Source: Patescibacteria group bacterium (lineage in GTDB: Bacteria; Patescibacteriota; Microgenomatia; UBA1406; GWC2-37-13). From it: a stretch of DNA of 64,000 bases. Below the pieces are notes generated by a model that was given only the letters and a program-made list of their open reading frames with translations, did not search any database and had not been told where the DNA came from. Positions 27,418 to 37,100 of this stretch are shown piece by piece. Position 1 is the first letter of the stretch. Every line of letters starts with the position of its first letter. The stretch spans positions 124,001-188,000 of the forward strand of contig BPJD01000001.1 of NCBI GenBank assembly GCA_026004435.1. The letters are read 5' to 3'. Made by a program: the position numbers and the translations under genes.

Positions 27418-28945
27418 AAAGGAGGTGATCCAGCCGCACCTTCCAGTACGGCTACCTTGTTACAACTTAACCCCCATCACCATCGACTTCCTCCCCGCCT
27501 AAAACGGCGGGTTCAGAAATCAATGACTTTGGTGGCTTGATGGGCAGTGTGTGCAAGAGGCAAGAACGTATTCACCGCGGCATAGCTGATCCGCGATTAC
27601 TACTAATTCCGCGTTCATGAGGTCGAGTTTCAGACCTCAATCCCCACTGAGAACAGGTTTGTGGGATTTGCTCCCTGTTGCCAGTTAGCATCCCATTGTC
27701 CTGTTCATTGTAGCATGTGTGTAGCCCAAGGCGTAAGGGCCATGCTGACTTGACGTCTGCCCCTCCTTCCTCCCCGATAAAGTATCGGGGCAGTTTCCTA
27801 TGACAAATTTAACATAGGATGGGGGTTGCGCTCGTTGTCCCACTTAAGGGCACTCCTCACGGAACGAGCTGACGACAGCCATGCAGCACCTGTCTTGCCT
27901 TTCCGATTAAATCGGAATCATTCCGTATTTCTACGGAACTTGACGGCAAGATGTCAAGCCTTGGTGAGGTTCTTCGGTTTGTCTCGAATTGAACCACATG
28001 CTCCACTAGTTGTGTGCCTCCCCGCCAATTCCTTTGAGTTTCAACCTTGCGATCGTACTTCCCAGGCGGCTGGCTTAACGCGTTAGCTTCGCTACACCCT
28101 CCTGAAGAATCAGAAGAATGCGGCTAGCCAGCATGCGTTTAGGGCTAGGACTACCCGGGTCTCTAATCCGGTTCGCTCCCCTAGCTTTCGTGTCTCAGCG
28201 TCAGCTTACTTTCAGAGACTCGCCTTCGCCACTGGTGTTCCCTAGGGTATCAACGCATTTCACCGCTCCTCCCTAAGTTCCAGTCTCCCTAAAGTAAGCT
28301 CAAGCTAAAAAGTATTTCAGCCTTGTCCGAGGTTGAGCCTCGGGCTTTAAGCCAAAACTTTTTTAGCAGCCTACACGACGCTTTACGCCCAGTAATACCG
28401 GATAACGCTTGAGGCCCACGTATCACCGACGCTTCTGGCACGAAGTTAGCGGCCCCTTTCTAGTAGGATACTGTCAACCCACCTAAGAAGGCAGGCTTCA
28501 TCTCCTACCACAGCGGTTTACACTCGTAAAGAGCTTCTTCCCGCACGCGGTGTCGCGGGGTCAGGCTTTCGCCCATTGCCCACTATTCCTGATTGCTGCG
28601 CCCCGTAGGGCTGGAGCCCGTGTCTCAGTGCTCCTCTGGCCGATCATCCTCCCAGACCGGCTACCCGTCGTAGGCTTGGTAGGCCATTACCCTACCAACT
28701 ACCTGATAGGCCGCAGGCCCCTCCCTAAGTGAGCAGTTAAGCCCTTTATTCTGACTATAATGTCAGAAACTATAGAGTATTACCCCCGATTTCTCGAGGC
28801 TATCCTCTGCTTAGGGGCAGGTTCCTACGTGTTACTCAGCCGTCCGCCGCTACCCTAAACCACGAGGGATTAGGGACGCTCGACTTGCATATCTCAGGCA
28901 CACCGCCAGCGTTCATCCTGAGCTAGGATCAAACTCTTACCAAAA
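27418..28945 (-). rRNA. rrs: 16S ribosomal RNA
   Basis: This gene is about 1528 nt. The 3' end has the anti-Shine-Dalgarno GGATCACCTCCTTT, and the 5' end has AGAGTTTGATCCTAGCTCAG. Conserved cores such as ATTAGAGACCCGGGTAGTCC and the 1100 region are present, with helix changes throughout, including GC-rich hairpin tips (near 27495 and 27775). Length leaves no room for a large intron. No tRNA, 23S or 5S follows: the next gene downstream is the convergent MreB-like gene. Termini are estimated from conserved ends. Confidence 0.97.
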
Positions 28946-28951
28946 CTAGTT

Positions 28952-28978
28952 TCCTAGTCCGATTTTATTCCTTAACTG
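28952..28978 (-). other. Pre-16S processing stem, 5' arm
   Basis: This is the partner of 27370-27396. The stem lies 7 nt outside the estimated 5' end of mature 16S and about 21 nt outside the 3' end, a geometry suited to RNase III cutting. Confidence 0.85.
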
Positions 28979-29030
28979 TTAAGGTGCAGCAGCAAAACTG
29001 TATTAAAAAATTGTAGTTTTGTAGTATTGT

Positions 29031-29059
29031 ATTATATGTATAAATGCTCATATTGTCAA
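29031..29059 (-). promoter_or_regulatory. Consensus promoter of 16S rRNA
   Basis: On the minus strand a perfect TTGACA (29059-29054), 17 bp and a perfect TATAAT (29036-29031) give the best sigma-70 promoter in the window. The start of transcription is expected near 29024, about 80 nt before mature 16S. Confidence 0.9.
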
Positions 29060-29064
29060 GCTCT

Positions 29065-29549
29065 TGTATAATCCGGGTACATAGACAACAGTTTCATTAA
29101 ATTATAATTCTCATTATACTATTCAATAGGTGGCTTATAATTAACTGCCTGATGCGGCCTTTAAAGATATAAAAAATTAACCAATTTGTTAATCTCTTGT
29201 TTGCCTTTTTAAGGTCCATCTCTGTGATAATGCCTCAAAATTACTCATCCATCTGCATAAACTCCTCCTGTAAGCTCCTAGTAAATTTTTCATGTACTTT
29301 TTGCTTTGGCAAAATCAAGTGTTTTTCTTCTTCTTTTTTTTGGCCTTCTAGAAAGTATCCTTGTTTTGGTGAAACTTTTAACCAAAAGTCTTGGGAGACT
29401 ATGTCCTGAACCGAACTTGTTCTGTTTTAGGATTATATTTTATAGATAATGTCTCTGCATCTTTTAATGATTCTTTACCTAATTCCATATCGTTTGATGA
29501 TAAAAATTGATATAGAAGTGTTAGCTATGTATCTCAACTTGCACAGGCA
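29065..29549 (-). mobile_element. 485-bp non-autonomous element, copy R1
   Basis: This is the most diverged full copy of the family also at 41075 and 55224. One end is TGTATAATCC at 29065; the other reads TGCCTGTGCAAG on the minus strand, 4 nt longer than in sister copies. The 5-bp GCTCT lies on both sides (29060-29064 and 29550-29554), fitting a target duplication. The inside carries remnants of a DDE-integrase C-terminus. It sits between the 16S promoter and the promoter of the operon starting at 29598. Confidence 0.8.
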
Positions 29550-29562
29550 GCTCTTAAATTTT

Positions 29563-29591
29563 TTGTAAAATTAAGATAAATATCTTATAAT
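29563..29591 (+). promoter_or_regulatory. Leaderless promoter of the prenyl-synthase-like operon
   Basis: TTGTAA (29563-29568), 17 bp and TATAAT (29586-29591) end 6 nt before ATG 29598, so transcription should begin at or next to the A of the start codon. Confidence 0.8.
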
Positions 29592-29597
29592 ATTGAT

Positions 29598-30653
29598 ATG
29601 CAAGACGAAAAGAGTAAATATTTTCCTGGACCAGAGGTTAGTGTGGATAATCTAACTATTCTTGCTCGGAAGAGAATTTTCACTCCTATTATTGGAGAGT
29701 TCTATAATGAATTCATTAGAAATGGAACAAATCAAACTTTAGTAAAAATCCTAAAAAGGATTCCAGCAGAACATCATCCTCCAATTTTACATACTCTAAC
29801 TACCCATGTAACTAAAGAAAAACCTGTGTTTATTTACGGTATAGGAGTTTCTGTCGATACAAATAGAGCTAGCTTTGTCGCTGCAAGCACAGATTTGCTT
29901 TGGTGTTTGTCCTTAATGGTTGACGATATTATTGACGAAGATAATTTTCGAGCAAATATAAAAACTGCCTGGAGTATTTATGGGAAACAAGAAACTTACA
30001 GATCAGCAGAGGTTGCCTTTAGAACTCTTCAAGATTTGACTGAAGAAATTTTATCTCCCGTAACAAGGCAATTACTTATTGAAACCGTCGAAGATAGCCT
30101 AGAATCACTAGAAAATCCTGTTATAAGGAATATAGATTCTGATGTTGACGATATCTCGCGCAACATTGATCGTCGAGCACGATTTCATTGTGAATACCCC
30201 ATTAGAGCTTTATTTGATGGTAGAGAAAATGAAGAAATAATTTCTTTAGCCATAGACGCCCTCTTCTGTGTTAACAGAGCAGGACAAATCTTAAATGATG
30301 TCAAAGACCTTATACCATCACAAATTTATGGAAGAGATTTGTTTGCCGATGTACGCAGCGGCACAGCTACTATTCCATTAGTGATGCTCCGCGACGCATC
30401 AACAGCAGAAGAAAGAAAGATACTAAGAGAGTTGTTTAATTATGCTAATCTAACAACAAAACAAACAAATTGGTTACAGGAGTTTATTGCCACAAAGCTA
30501 CCAAGGAAGGAAATATACACTTTAATTTTAGAGGGCTATCGACAATTTTTAGATAAAATGAATAAAATAGTAACGCCTGAGTGCTTTGCTCTGTGCCAAA
30601 AATGGGTTGATTACAAAATCAGGCAAGCAAACTCATTATTATTTGAAAAATGA
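29598..30653 (+). CDS. Polyprenyl-synthetase-fold protein with altered motifs
   Basis: This 351-residue protein is related to trans-isoprenyl diphosphate synthases. The first Asp-rich motif is intact (VDDIIDED, near residue 112). The second is altered to LNDVKDL (near 233), and the following GRDLFADVRSGTATIPLVML matches the family but has Thr where Lys is usual. The N-terminal KRxRP-type diphosphate site is not seen. It may condense prenyl diphosphates or have shifted to another diphosphate substrate. It is the first gene of a four-gene set. Confidence 0.7.
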   Translation: MQDEKSKYFPGPEVSVDNLTILARKRIFTPIIGEFYNEFIRNGTNQTLVKILKRIPAEHHPPILHTLTTHVTKEKPVFIYGIGVSVDTNRASFVAASTDLLWCLSLMVDDIIDEDNFRANIKTAWSIYGKQETYRSAEVAFRTLQDLTEEILSPVTRQLLIETVEDSLESLENPVIRNIDSDVDDISRNIDRRARFHCEYPIRALFDGRENEEIISLAIDALFCVNRAGQILNDVKDLIPSQIYGRDLFADVRSGTATIPLVMLRDASTAEERKILRELFNYANLTTKQTNWLQEFIATKLPRKEIYTLILEGYRQFLDKMNKIVTPECFALCQKWVDYKIRQANSLLFEK

Positions 30654-31843
30654 TGGGAAACTCAATCTCCACAGAAGAATGCAAAATTTCTTATTTTGAG
30701 AAAATATCATCTCAAGCCGTTATTGAAGATTATTTAAAGAAACAGGGTTTCAATAGTCAATTAATCAAAGAAGGTTTGGCCCCTGAAACAAAAGTAAGTG
30801 TTGTAATCCCTGCTTATAATGAAACAGGAGTAATTACAAGATGTCTGCAAGCTTTGAATAAACAATCCTGTAGTGTTTTCGAAGTAGTGGTTGTTGATAA
30901 TGGAAGTACGGATGAAACCTTAAAAGAGGTGAAAAATTTTAGAGAATACGCTAATTACCCCTTACATATAATTGAAGAACCTATCGCAGGTGTTGCCACT
31001 GCTAGAAAAAGGGGTATGGATGAGGTTTTACGAAGACTTTTAGAAAGAAACGGAGAATTTCGCTATGCTTTAGCGGTAACAGATGCGGACACTATTCCCC
31101 CAAAAGAGTGGATAGAAAGAATCATTGGGGGATTTAATTCTAATGAAATTGGAGGATTAGCTGGCACTCACGGAGCCTCGAAAGAAGTTGAGGAAAAAAT
31201 CTATAAAGCAACAGGCATAAAAAATTATTTTAATGTTGTTCCACAGTTGATAGAGTTTATTGAAAGAAGAGGTGTTGGAAGAATAAAAATGTCTGGTCCA
31301 AACAGCGCCTTTATCGCAACCGCTTATGCCTTGGGAGGAGGTATAAAACAAGAATTTGACTCCGATGGAAAACCTAAATTAAGAGAGGTAAACAATTTAG
31401 GAAATAGAATCAGGAAATATGGTTATAAAATACTCCCTATGGGATCTCGGGTAATAAAAGATAGACGTAGGGAACTGTTTGAGATTATAAATAACTGTGA
31501 TGATTCTTACTTTCCTGAAGGTTTTTCTGCAAATGGAAGATTTAATGTTATACGAGGAAATGAGGTGGAATTACTAGATTTTGCTTGTAGAAATGTTTCA
31601 AAAGAAATCTGGGAATATTATCGTTATAAAATGATTTACAAGGTGCTTAGAAATTTTGTTTTTCAGCCCCTTGCTTCAGGTGAAATAACAGAAGGACAAA
31701 TTCAAGAACTTTTTGCAGCCGAGGAAATTAGCATCTTCTTATCTATCCATTCTTCTTCTTATAATTTTCCAAATAATCAGGATGCCTGCAAATTTTTTAG
31801 AAATTTTCTATCCCACTTGGAAGAAGTATTACAATTACAATAA
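30650..31843 (+). CDS. Family 2 glycosyltransferase
   Basis: This 397-residue GT-A fold enzyme has SVVIPAYNETGVITRCLQAL (nucleotide-sugar site), VVVVDNGSTDET, and the DxD-type motif in AVTDADTIPP near residue 145. It has no clear membrane helix, so it is probably cytosolic or peripheral. The ATG overlaps the previous stop by 4 nt (ATGA). Donor and acceptor are unknown; an acceptor bearing a prenyl chain is possible given its neighbour. Confidence 0.85.
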   Translation: MMGNSISTEECKISYFEKISSQAVIEDYLKKQGFNSQLIKEGLAPETKVSVVIPAYNETGVITRCLQALNKQSCSVFEVVVVDNGSTDETLKEVKNFREYANYPLHIIEEPIAGVATARKRGMDEVLRRLLERNGEFRYALAVTDADTIPPKEWIERIIGGFNSNEIGGLAGTHGASKEVEEKIYKATGIKNYFNVVPQLIEFIERRGVGRIKMSGPNSAFIATAYALGGGIKQEFDSDGKPKLREVNNLGNRIRKYGYKILPMGSRVIKDRRRELFEIINNCDDSYFPEGFSANGRFNVIRGNEVELLDFACRNVSKEIWEYYRYKMIYKVLRNFVFQPLASGEITEGQIQELFAAEEISIFLSIHSSSYNFPNNQDACKFFRNFLSHLEEVLQLQ

Positions 31844-31881
31844 TTACAATTATGATTATATAATTGTGATATAATTATATT

Positions 31882-32535
31882 ATGACAAACAAAGAGTTAG
31901 AAAACCTTGCCAGAGAATTGGTTTTAAAAGGATTAAATGCTCGACAAATACATGAAGCTGCTTTGGAATACCTGACGGAGGAAGAACTAAGTCAGCTTTG
32001 GAGTATTCCCCGCAAAAATATCTATGAGTTTGTGACTAACTGTTTGGATAGATTTGCTTGCAAACCCCCTTTTCTTGACCTGGGTTGTGGAAGAAGAAGT
32101 TATAAACCAGAAATTACAGAAAGATTTGGGGTGGATACGCTTTTTATTGCTCTAGATCACTACTTTCCAGACGATAAAACTAATCCTAAAAGATTACCTA
32201 ACTTATTAGCCGACGCTTGTTATTTACCCCTTCCTTCTTCGTCTATAAACACGGTAATCTGCACAGAATTATTAGAACATATAGAAAACGATAATGTGGT
32301 TATGGCAGAAATATCAAGGGTTACTGAAAAAAATGGATTATTAATCCTTACTCTACCAGGAGCTCATATACCAAAACATGATAAGCCTCCATATCAAATA
32401 GATCATAGAAGATACAGAAAAGAAAATCTAAATAATCTACTATCAACCCATGGTTTTGATATATTATATTTTGAAAATAAAAGTTTATTCGGTTTAGAAA
32501 TAAATTTATTTGCTGTTGGCCAAAAAGTAAGATGA
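31882..32535 (+). CDS. SAM-dependent methyltransferase (class I, type 11)
   Basis: This is 217 residues. Motif I is PPFLDLGCGRRSYKP near residue 63, the acidic loop after strand 2 is ALDHYFPDD, and the post-motif region is DACYLPLPSSSINTVICTELLEHI, with a late HRRYRKENLNNLL typical of type-11 enzymes. It has its own leaderless-type -10 (TATAAT 31870-31875, 6 nt before ATG). The substrate is probably the product of the adjacent enzymes. Confidence 0.85.
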   Translation: MTNKELENLARELVLKGLNARQIHEAALEYLTEEELSQLWSIPRKNIYEFVTNCLDRFACKPPFLDLGCGRRSYKPEITERFGVDTLFIALDHYFPDDKTNPKRLPNLLADACYLPLPSSSINTVICTELLEHIENDNVVMAEISRVTEKNGLLILTLPGAHIPKHDKPPYQIDHRRYRKENLNNLLSTHGFDILYFENKSLFGLEINLFAVGQKVR

Positions 32536-33023
32536 AAAGTATCTTCAACCTAATATCAAATATCTACTTTCTTGTTAAAAATAAGAGTCTGCCAGGATCT
32601 CTGGTAATTGTTTGTAAAGAAAATCGAGGCAAAAAAACATTTTTACTTGTCAAATCTGCTCATAGTAATGCGATAACCTTTCCCAGTGGCAATCTAGATC
32701 CTTGTGAAGACTTTTTTGAAGCTGCTATAAGAGAACTCTTTGAGGAAACAGGGTTGAAAATAAAAAAAGATAATTTGCTTTTGACGCCATTAATTCATAG
32801 TTTTAAATATAAAAATCTTCCTTTTCAAATAAAAAGCCAGCAAAGAGTGTTCTTTCTATTACTTACCACCAAAATAAATTATCTTAATCCACAAGACAAA
32901 GATATAGAATGGGCTCGCTGGTATAACTTAGATAAGACATTATCTTTACTGAGTTATCCTGAATTGAAGCTTACTTTTAAAAAGGCAGTCAAATATTTAA
33001 AAAGGTATGACCAAAGAATCTGA
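32532..33023 (+). CDS. Nudix hydrolase
   Basis: This 163-residue protein has a complete Nudix box, GNLDPCEDFFEAAIRELF then EETGLKI (Gx5Ex7REUxEExGU), near residues 52-76. It hydrolyses a nucleoside-diphosphate-linked or prenyl-diphosphate-type bond with Mg. It overlaps the methyltransferase stop by 4 nt and closes the four-gene operon. Confidence 0.88.
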   Translation: MKSIFNLISNIYFLVKNKSLPGSLVIVCKENRGKKTFLLVKSAHSNAITFPSGNLDPCEDFFEAAIRELFEETGLKIKKDNLLLTPLIHSFKYKNLPFQIKSQQRVFFLLLTTKINYLNPQDKDIEWARWYNLDKTLSLLSYPELKLTFKKAVKYLKRYDQRI

Positions 33024-33037
33024 TATTTTAAACGCAA

Positions 33038-33198
33038 TAGTTGAAAATAGATCTTTCATAATACGCTTATTATACAAAGGGGTACCATACCATACATGCT
33101 TTAGTCTTGTTTGAACACCGATTGATCCTTTCACTTTCTTTTACTTTTCTCCCTCTTTCTTAATACCTTAAAGTGCCACATGTTTCGTAACTTTTTCA
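33038..33198 (-). mobile_element. End fragment of the IS481/IS3-like element
   Basis: About 155 bp are nearly identical to 3924-4084, including the inverted-repeat end ending GTAACTTTTTCA. Only the transposase N-terminal side is kept. It separates the Nudix operon from the transglutaminase pseudogene and so marks an island edge. Confidence 0.8.
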
Positions 33199-33298
33199 GA
33201 GATAAAAAAATAAATCAGCTTAAAAAGTTAGAAAGTTTAAGGTTTAATGTTTTAAGTTTTATGTTTAAAGTTAGATATTGGATGCTATAATACTTTCA

Positions 33299-34106
33299 AT
33301 GAACTTTCGTTTAGAATTTAAAAATATAAAAAATAAAAAAATAATTTTCTCCCTTCCCCAATCAAATCATTATCAAAAAATAAAAAATTTTAAAATTAGC
33401 CCAAAAACTTATCAAATTCTCAAAGAAAAGGATTGGAGGAATGAGGTATTAATTTTTAGATTAAACGACATCAACCATCCCCTCCCACCCTCGACCTCAA
33501 AATTTTCCCCAACCGCTATCAAAAAGTATCCCTTTAAATTTTTCTTTAAAAGACTACAAAACAAAAAAACTTAAATTTATTAATAATCGCTTTATCAATG
33601 GGGAGGAAAAAAGAATAAAATCGCTTGCAAAAAAATTATTGGTGAAGAAAAAACTCTTTCTCAAATAACAAAAACTTTATAACTTTACTTTAGACTATCT
33701 AACTTATGGAAAACCCACAGAAGGACTTTATTCATACAAACAAGCCTTAACAGAAAAAATCACTGACTGCGGTGGCTTTTCTACTTTTTTATCCTCTCTT
33801 TTACAGCCATTAAACATTCCCTGCCGGCTGGTAGTTGGATTTATAATTAAAAAAAATCTTTTTACAAAATTTTTTTCTAATTTTGAATTTTGCATTTTGA
33901 ATTTTGATTTTTTAATGATGCACGCCTGGCTTGAAACTCAACTTCCCAATAAAGTTTGGTTTCCAATGGATCCCTCCCTTGAATGGAAAAGAAAAAAAGG
34001 ATTAACAAAACGTCAAGGCGGCTTTGGTTATATTCCGGCAGACCGCTTAGTTGTTTCTTTTGGTTGCGATTTTGATATAAAAATAGGTGGAAAAATTATA
34101 AAATAG
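33299..34106 (+). pseudogene. Transglutaminase-like protein gene, frameshifted
   Basis: The frame opens at ATG 33299 (TATAAT at 33286-33291 ends 7 nt before) and breaks near 33570; the rest continues in another frame with one stop near 33670. The triad regions are readable: TDCGGFSTF (Cys), MMHAWLETQLP (His) and PMDPSLEW (Asp), with RLVVGFIIK between. An intact form would cleave or cross-link Gln side chains or act as a papain-like protease. It ends 33 nt before the giant gene in the same direction, so the two may once have been a unit. Confidence 0.75.
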
Positions 34107-34119
34107 ATTTATTACAAAA
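34099..34119 (+). repeat. 21-bp direct repeat, left copy
   Basis: This 21-bp sequence (beginning TAAAATAGATTT, ending ATTACAAAA) recurs exactly at 39712-39732, just after the giant gene. The left copy starts in the stop region of the transglutaminase remnant. Confidence 0.8.
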
Positions 34120-34139
34120 ATCTGTTATTTTATTAAATA

Positions 34140-37100
34140 ATGGAAAGCCAAGAACAAATAAAAATTCAATCTCTTCAACAAGAACTAATAAAAACTCTAT
34201 TAACAACCCTTGTTGAAAATCCTACCTCTAGTTTTCGTCAACAATGGGCAGATTTATTAAGAAACAATGGCGACAAACAAAAAGTTTTAAACTTTGATCA
34301 ATATCCAACTCTTTCTTCTCTTTTAAACAGTCTATCTTTTTCTTCAAAAAGAGCTTTGTTTCAATGCTTATTTAGAGAATTACAAGAAAAAGAAATTACA
34401 TCTGCAGAAAAATTAATTAGGTTTTTAAGAGAACTTAGAGCCCCCCAAATACAAGAAAGAATAAGAATAATTTATAATCTTCCCTACTTTGTTGATCTTG
34501 ATTTTTTAAAAGTACTTATGATGCAAGTAAGAACAGGTTCAATCTCACTGGAAGATTTTTTAAAACTTTTAGGAGAAAATGGCCAGGTATCCAATAAAAG
34601 AATCAAAGAAGAACTTGAGCAAAAAACAGAAAGAAAAATTACTCACTTTCCAAAAGATCGCAGGGCAGAAATTACCCGTCAATATCAATCACCTGAACCT
34701 TTAAAACAATCAATTGCTGAAGCGGTTTCAAACTCTATTGATGCTATCTTAACTAAACAAGGGATTGAAAGATCTATTGGCCAATGGGGTAGAGGAATTA
34801 AAATGTTAACCGCTTATCTTGATCATCCTCAAGATTCAATTGTTGTTACAACTACAAAAGACAATCAAACCTGGCAGATTGAGATTAAAAAAGGCGGTGA
34901 TGGCAGATTTTATCTTCGATCAGAAAAAATTGACCAACCAAAAGAAGAACAAGAAGCTACCGGTACTACTGTTACCTTACAAAAACAACCATTAGACGAA
35001 GATTTTTTAGAACTACTTAAAATAAATTTAAAAACAAGATTTCGTTTTACTCCTGATGTTGAAATAAAAATTAATGATGAACCGATTAATGACTACGCCA
35101 ACCTTATCAATCTTTCAACCAATAAACCTTTAAAAAGAGAAAAAACCTTAGGCAATGTTGATATTAGTTTAAAACCCAATCAAGTCTCTATTAAAGATAA
35201 TGGTAGTGGGATGACACCTGATCAACTTTTATCAATGTTTATTCCTAATCTGGGTAGCAAACCATTTATTGAGATTACCCAAGATAATCGTCATTTATTT
35301 TTACCTCTGGTTGAGGTTTTTTATGAAGAAACTCGTCCAGAAAAAGAAGAAGCTTGTATTTACTTTAGTCGCAACCGAGAGGTAATTTTTTCTATTAGAC
35401 TTGATGATAAACTTAATCTTTTTAACCAACCGCTATTTTTTGAACTTGGTCCTCTTCTTGAAAGTTCTGATGCTAGATTACAAATAAAAATTAATGATAA
35501 TTTTAAAGAGGCAATTAAAAAAACAATTGATTTGGTTGTTGAAGGTGAGACTGAATCACTAACCAAAATTCAGGTACTCAATACTTTAACCGTTTATTTA
35601 CTTAAATCAGGTGGAGAAAAGTTAGGCGATAAAAGACAACAAACTTTCTTTATTACCCAAGATATCATTACTTACTGTCAAGAAAAAATCGCTCCTTTAA
35701 TTGAAGATCTTACTCATAAAGGCTATCGGTTTATTCCTAACAATCCTGAGTTTTCTTATCTAAAAATATCTACTGACCCCAAGACAATCTTTCTTGATTC
35801 TCATCTTTTTTATTTTAAACCGCAGAAAATTCCTGATTTTGAACAGATTCCTCCGTCTATTTTTCAAAGTTCAACTGGAAAAAAACTTTTTCTCGCTGAT
35901 TTTAAAGAAGAAGCACCATCACCAATTATCGCCTATGAAAACGGTTTTTTTATCGATAAAAAAGTATGGCAAAAGCTTTTAGATTTGAAAGAAAAATCGC
36001 CACAAGATTTTGAGGTTTTACTTACTGCTTTAAATCTTCGTCTTAATCCGGTTTCAACCTCATACGATCCTTATGAAGAACCCTTAAAAAATCTTCAGAA
36101 CATAATTGTTTTCAAAGACCAAATCCAAGAAGAAAGTGAATCACAAGAAACAAAACTACCACTATGGTTAACTTCTGAACAAAAAGAAAAAATAAAAAAT
36201 ACCTTTGAAGGTATTAAAGAGATTGCCGATTATGGAAATTCGGTTAATTCTGTCTCTTTTTCTCCTGATGGACAAAAGATTGTTTATGCTGGAAAAAGTG
36301 GTAAAGTCTATCTTTATGATCTTCAAACAAAAGAATCAAAGTCTATTGCTGATTATGGAAGTTGGGTTATTTCTGTCTCTTTTTCTCCTGATGGACAAAA
36401 GATTGTTTATGCGGGAGAAGATGGTAAAGTCTATCTTTATGATCTTCAAACACAAGAATTAAAGCTTATTGCTAATTATAGAAATAGAAGGTGGGTTATT
36501 TCTGTCTCTTTTTCTCCTGATGGACAAAATATTGTTTATGCGGGCAGCGGTGGTACAGTCTATCTTTATGATCTTCAAACACAAGAATCAAAGCTTATTG
36601 CTGATTATAGAAGTGGGGTTAATTCTGTCTCTTTTTCTCCTGATGGACAAAAGATTGTTTATACGGGAGAAGGTGGTACAGTCTATCTTTATGATCTTCA
36701 AACACAAGAATCAAAGCTTATTGCTAATTATAGAAGTTGGGTTATTTCTGTCTCTTTTTCTCCTGATGGACAAAAGATTGTTTGTGCGGTTATCGGTGGT
36801 CAAGTCTATCTTTATGATTTTCAAACAAAAGAATCAAAGTCTATTGCTAATTGTGGAAGTTCGGTTAATTCTGTCTCTTTTTCTCCTGATGGACAAAAGA
36901 TTGTTTATGCGGACACCGATGGTACAGTCTATCTTTATGATCTTCAAACAAAAGAATCAAAGTCTATTGCTGATTATAGAAGTTGGGTTAATTCTGTCTC
37001 TTTTTCTCCTGATGGACAAAAGATTGTTTATGCGGGAAAAAGTGGTAAAGTCTATGAAGCAACTGTTGATTATAAAATAAATTTTACTTTCTCAAAAGCT

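Noticed and set aside
27418-28945. Intron or large insertion in the 16S gene
   Set aside because: Total length is about 1528 nt and conserved blocks follow in normal order; the odd GC-rich stretches fit variable helix tips.
28946-29064. tRNA or 23S genes linked to 16S
   Set aside because: No cloverleaf or 23S conserved sequence was found on either side; MreB-like and prenyl-synthase-like genes are the neighbours.
33897-34106. Independent 69-aa protein
   Set aside because: It is the C-terminal piece (His and Asp motifs) of the frameshifted transglutaminase gene, not a gene of its own.
36205-37080. Long alternative-frame open frames across the WD40 repeats
   Set aside because: They are shadows made by the repeated DNA; the main frame is continuous with the GHKL and peptidase domains and carries the WD40 signature.
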